From Chromatiales bacterium (lineage in GTDB: Bacteria; Pseudomonadota; Gammaproteobacteria; Chromatiales; Chromatiaceae): a stretch of DNA of 64,000 bases. The position numbers were made by a program, and so were the translations under genes. The stretch lies in assembly GCA_028280505.1 (NCBI GenBank), contig JANQLO010000085.1, positions 1-64,000 of the forward strand, given 5' to 3'. Positions within the stretch are counted from its first letter, which is position 1. Each line of letters begins with the position of its first letter. Shown piece by piece: positions 62,967 through 64,000 of this stretch. The notes beneath the pieces were generated by a model. The model was not told where the DNA came from and did no database searches. It was given only the letters and a program-made list of their open reading frames with translations.

Positions 62967-64000
62967 TTAAAGCAGCAAGCGACGGATATCACCCAGTAAC
63001 TGCGCCAGATAGACCGTGAACCGCACACCCTCGGCACCGTCGATCACACGGTGGTCGTAGGACAGGCTGAACGGCATCATCAATCGCGGCGAAAACTGCT
63101 CACCATCCCATTTCGGCTTCATCTCGGCCCGGGAGATGCCCAGAATCGCGACCTCGGGGGCATTGACGATCGGTGTGAACTGGGTACCGCCAATACCGCC
63201 GAGACTGGAAATCGAGATACAGCCGCCCTGCATATCGCCGGGCGAAAGCCTGCCCGCGCGTGCCTTGGCGCTGAGCTCACCGAGATCCCCGGCGATTTCA
63301 AAAATACCTTTCCGATCGACATCGCGCACCACCGGCACGACCAGACCGTTCGGCGTATCGACCGCGACGCCGATATGCATGTACTTCTTGAAAATCAGCT
63401 TCTCGCCATCGGCCGACAATGAACTGTTGAATTGCGGATACGCGGCCATCGCCTTGCATAACGCCTTCATCAGGAACGGCATGAAGGTGAGTTTGACATC
63501 GGCCTTGGCGGCCTCGTCTTTCTGTGATTTGCGAAACGCCTCGAGTTCGGTGATATCGGCTTCGTCGAACTGGCTGACATGCGGTACGTTCAACCAGGCG
63601 CGATGGAGATGGGCGCCGCTGAGCTTTTTGATACGCCCGAGTTCCTTTTCCTCGATCTCGCCGAACTTGGCGAAATCGACCTCGGGCATGGTCGGCAATG
63701 CGAGTGCGCCACCACCCCCGGCGACGCTCGGCACACCCTCGGCCAGGGCACGTTTGACGAAGTTCTGCACATCGTCCTTCGTGATCCGGCCCTTCGGCCC
63801 CGAGCCGGGCACCTGGTAGAGATCGACACCGAGTTCACGCGCGAACCGCCGCACACCCGGACTGGCGTGGGCCTTGCCGCGCGGGGCATCCGATGGCCGC
63901 GCCATAACCGGTCTTCTCGACTGGGCCTTTTCGCCGGGTGGACGAGGCGCGTCATCAGATGGTTCCGAAATCGACGATGACGCCACCGGCGCCGAGGCCG
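62967..64000 (-). CDS. aceF: Dihydrolipoamide acetyltransferase E2 (partial, 3' part)
   Basis: The C-terminal 343 or so residues of the pyruvate dehydrogenase E2; the reading frame runs open through the right edge. Visible: an Ala/Pro/Ser-rich linker, the E3-binding domain ([27 protein letters not shown]), a second linker, and the acyltransferase domain ending with the active-site DHRVIDG (His is 28 residues from the end). The lipoyl domains lie outside the window. E1 (aceE) is expected upstream on the same strand. A branched-chain or 2-oxoglutarate E2 is less likely given the linker and domain sequence. Confidence 0.93.
   Translation of the reverse strand, partial: ASAPVASSSISEPSDDAPRPPGEKAQSRRPVMARPSDAPRGKAHASPGVRRFARELGVDLYQVPGSGPKGRITKDDVQNFVKRALAEGVPSVAGGGGALALPTMPEVDFAKFGEIEEKELGRIKKLSGAHLHRAWLNVPHVSQFDEADITELEAFRKSQKDEAAKADVKLTFMPFLMKALCKAMAAYPQFNSSLSADGEKLIFKKYMHIGVAVDTPNGLVVPVVRDVDRKGIFEIAGDLGELSAKARAGRLSPGDMQGGCISISSLGGIGGTQFTPIVNAPEVAILGISRAEMKPKWDGEQFSPRLMMPFSLSYDHRVIDGAEGVRFTVYLAQLLGDIRRLLL

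Overview
The window (about 60% GC, densely coded on both strands) looks like chromosome of a sulfur-oxidising gammaproteobacterium. The basis is a sulfide:quinone reductase closely resembling the Acidithiobacillus ferrooxidans enzyme, Uup, Ppx, HemH and IspG of gammaproteobacterial type, a DUF4212/sodium-solute symporter/DUF294/exonuclease locus, a sensor kinase with a symporter-type membrane domain, and several GGDEF-EAL and ECF-sigma signalling proteins. The genus cannot be fixed from sequence alone. No rRNA, tRNA, CRISPR array, prophage or intact insertion sequence was found.

Layout. 0-3.5 kb: a stand-alone integron-type integrase, divergent from the start of a secreted or lipoprotein gene cut by the left edge, and convergent with uup. 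3.5-7.2 kb: thiopurine methyltransferase-like gene, anti-sigma and ECF sigma genes, with a divergent subtilisin-like protease carrying an extreme Gly-Asp/Asp-Glu tract. 7.2-12.3 kb: a tightly coupled four-gene minus-strand operon (P-loop NTPase, degenerate ABC exporter-like protein, lipoprotein, predicted alpha/alpha-toroid protein) that I cannot match to a described system; it is the best candidate here for something new. 12.5-15.1 kb: Fnr-like regulator, DUF1127, LysR regulator, FlK-type thioesterase. 15.1-17.9 kb: ispG, a Pro-rich membrane protein and a GlcG/HbpS-like protein. 18-20.1 kb: sqr and a DUF302 protein, each followed by a clear terminator. 20.3-22.5 kb: K+ channel with RCK domains and a small membrane protein.

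22.6-27 kb: symporter-domain histidine kinase and an NtrC-like regulator without GAFTGA. 27-30.4 kb: sparse region of small orphan genes and an 824-base gap. 30.4-36 kb: DUF4212 and symporter subunits, terminator, DUF294 protein, a MITE-like element, exonuclease, and a membrane-anchored protein. 36-45 kb: Nudix, CAP-domain protein with Cys repeats, ppx, an overlapping FKBP-methyltransferase gene set, hemH, a membrane methyltransferase, DUF971 and a SprA-type metalloprotease. 45.4-51.4 kb: two convergent c-di-GMP turnover proteins. 51.7-55.6 kb: argG followed by a metallo-beta-lactamase-fold protein, a DUF523/DUF1722 protein and a CinA/MoaB-like protein. 55.7-60 kb: MacAB-like exporter with two different permeases. 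60-64 kb: alpha/beta hydrolase, a large inverted-repeat element, and the E3 and E2 genes of the pyruvate dehydrogenase complex, E2 running off the right edge.

Functionally, energy metabolism (sqr, pyruvate dehydrogenase, carboxylate-type uptake), envelope stress signalling (sigma/anti-sigma/protease) and c-di-GMP signalling dominate. Many neighbours overlap by 1-22 bases, so the operon calls are mostly firm. Starts were moved from the longest frame wherever a Shine-Dalgarno sequence, signal peptide or neighbouring gene decided it.
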